Assembly: GCF_001949145.1 (NCBI RefSeq)
Contig: NW_019091550.1
Coordinates: forward strand, 444,613 to 508,612
Direction of reading: 5' to 3'
Length of the DNA: 64,000 nucleotides
From: Acanthaster planci
Taxonomy: Eukaryota; Echinodermata; Asteroidea; Valvatida; Acanthasteridae
The notes below the pieces were generated by a model. That model did not search any database and had not been told where the DNA came from. It saw only the letters and a program-made list of their open reading frames with translations. Of the stretch, positions 63,556 to 64,000 are shown in pieces. Made by a program: the position numbers and the translations under genes. Numbering within the stretch: position 1 is the first letter of the stretch; every line of letters starts with the position of its first letter.

Positions 63556-64000
63556 ATGGCCGGTTCCAGAGTATGCACCTTAATGGTGCTGCTGCTCTTC
63601 ACACTGTTAACCCTGATGACTCCACTGATGTACAATAGCAATGATCTCAAGACCATTCGCAGCCACAAAGCTAGGATACCACTAGCTGTCTACCACAGAC
63701 TGAAAGAACTGGGTATCTGTGCTGTAAAACCCACACGACGGGGCCGTAGATCATGGGCCAAGCAACAGAAAAGAATAATTCCTGTCTTAGCACTGGCATG
63801 TACTAAACAAAAGAGTAAACAGCCCTCGGGACAACATGGTTCCAATCCTACCAACCTTGTGCATATTTCAGCTAACACCAAGCTCTCATCAGACTGTAAT
63901 TTTTCTCTTTGGAATGCCCGGTCAGTAAAACGTAAGACAGCTATGATTCACGATATGATCCCAAAGAACAGCATTGACATTTGTGATATTACAGAAACTA
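63556..64000 (+). CDS. LINE (CR1/L2/Rex-type) ORF2, 5' part, runs off the window
   Basis: Frame open from ATG 63556 to the window end. After a hydrophobic start comes MYNSNDLKTIRSHKARIPLA, VYHRLKELGICAVKPTRRGR and a basic region, then FSLWNARSVKRKTAMIHDMI and NSIDICDITET. The last two are the start of the APE-type endonuclease (N-x-RS and the DI-x-x-x-TET metal-binding Glu). No stop appears in ~148 codons, so this could be the start of a fairly young copy. The real start codon is uncertain because such ORFs often begin upstream. Confidence 0.75.
   Translation, partial: MAGSRVCTLMVLLLFTLLTLMTPLMYNSNDLKTIRSHKARIPLAVYHRLKELGICAVKPTRRGRRSWAKQQKRIIPVLALACTKQKSKQPSGQHGSNPTNLVHISANTKLSSDCNFSLWNARSVKRKTAMIHDMIPKNSIDICDITET

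Overview
The window looks like nuclear DNA of a marine invertebrate animal. It has spliced exons with GT/AG introns, many decayed retrotransposons of animal type (DIRS, Ty3/Gypsy, LINE, Penelope-like), DNA-transposon remnants with clear target-site duplications, three assembly gaps, and abundant short ACATGTA and AGGCCTA motifs. The repeat style suggests an ambulacrarian, cephalochordate or similar phylum. That placement is inference only.

Layout. (1) 1-4.6 kb: mostly gene-less, with a decayed Ty3/Gypsy pol fragment (minus) and a LINE reverse-transcriptase tail (plus). (2) About 4.59-26.22 kb: the most remarkable object, a virus-like integrated element bounded by diverged inverted terminal repeats. 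Its two arms are inverted copies of one gene block: a Cys-rich protein, a 'GTRD' protein, TFIIB-like pieces, a beta-rich structural-like protein, a small membrane protein, and a ~410-residue protein with a myristoylation-type N-terminus and a C-terminal membrane anchor. A unique centre (10.39-12.43 kb) carries more small membrane and zinc-binding ORFs and a 304-residue coiled-coil/membrane protein. Genes are tightly packed and intronless. Several share an AT-rich motif touching the ATG, and several end in hairpins. The right arm was later hit by two DIRS retrotransposons in opposite orientations (about 14.01-18.14 kb plus, 19.80-25.14 kb minus); the plus-strand DIRS was itself hit by a hAT-type element with a perfect 8-bp duplication. 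I see no DNA polymerase, integrase, packaging ATPase or protease in the element, so its class is unresolved.

(3) 26.2-34 kb: gene-poor host sequence with a Tigger-like MITE and a frameshifted pogo/Tigger transposase. From 32.7 kb a multi-exon plus-strand host gene runs to 54.5 kb. Its last three exons resemble the HCFC1R1 (HPIP) family, and all four introns have the same phase; the largest is ~16.7 kb. (4) That large intron holds a piggyBac-like MITE, a ~110-bp T-rich tandem repeat, a 28-bp minisatellite, a 4.8-kb inverted duplication with hAT-like elements, LINE and Penelope-like fragments, a second TTAA-flanked MITE and a SINE. (5) 58.07-62.47 kb: a nearly complete but mutated Ty3/Gypsy element (minus), next to a copy of the first MITE. 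(6) From 63.56 kb to the window end: the 5' part of a LINE ORF2 (plus) with the start of its endonuclease.

Almost every mobile-element gene is broken. The intact reading frames of interest are the host exons, the 304-residue protein, and a few small ORFs of the virus-like element.
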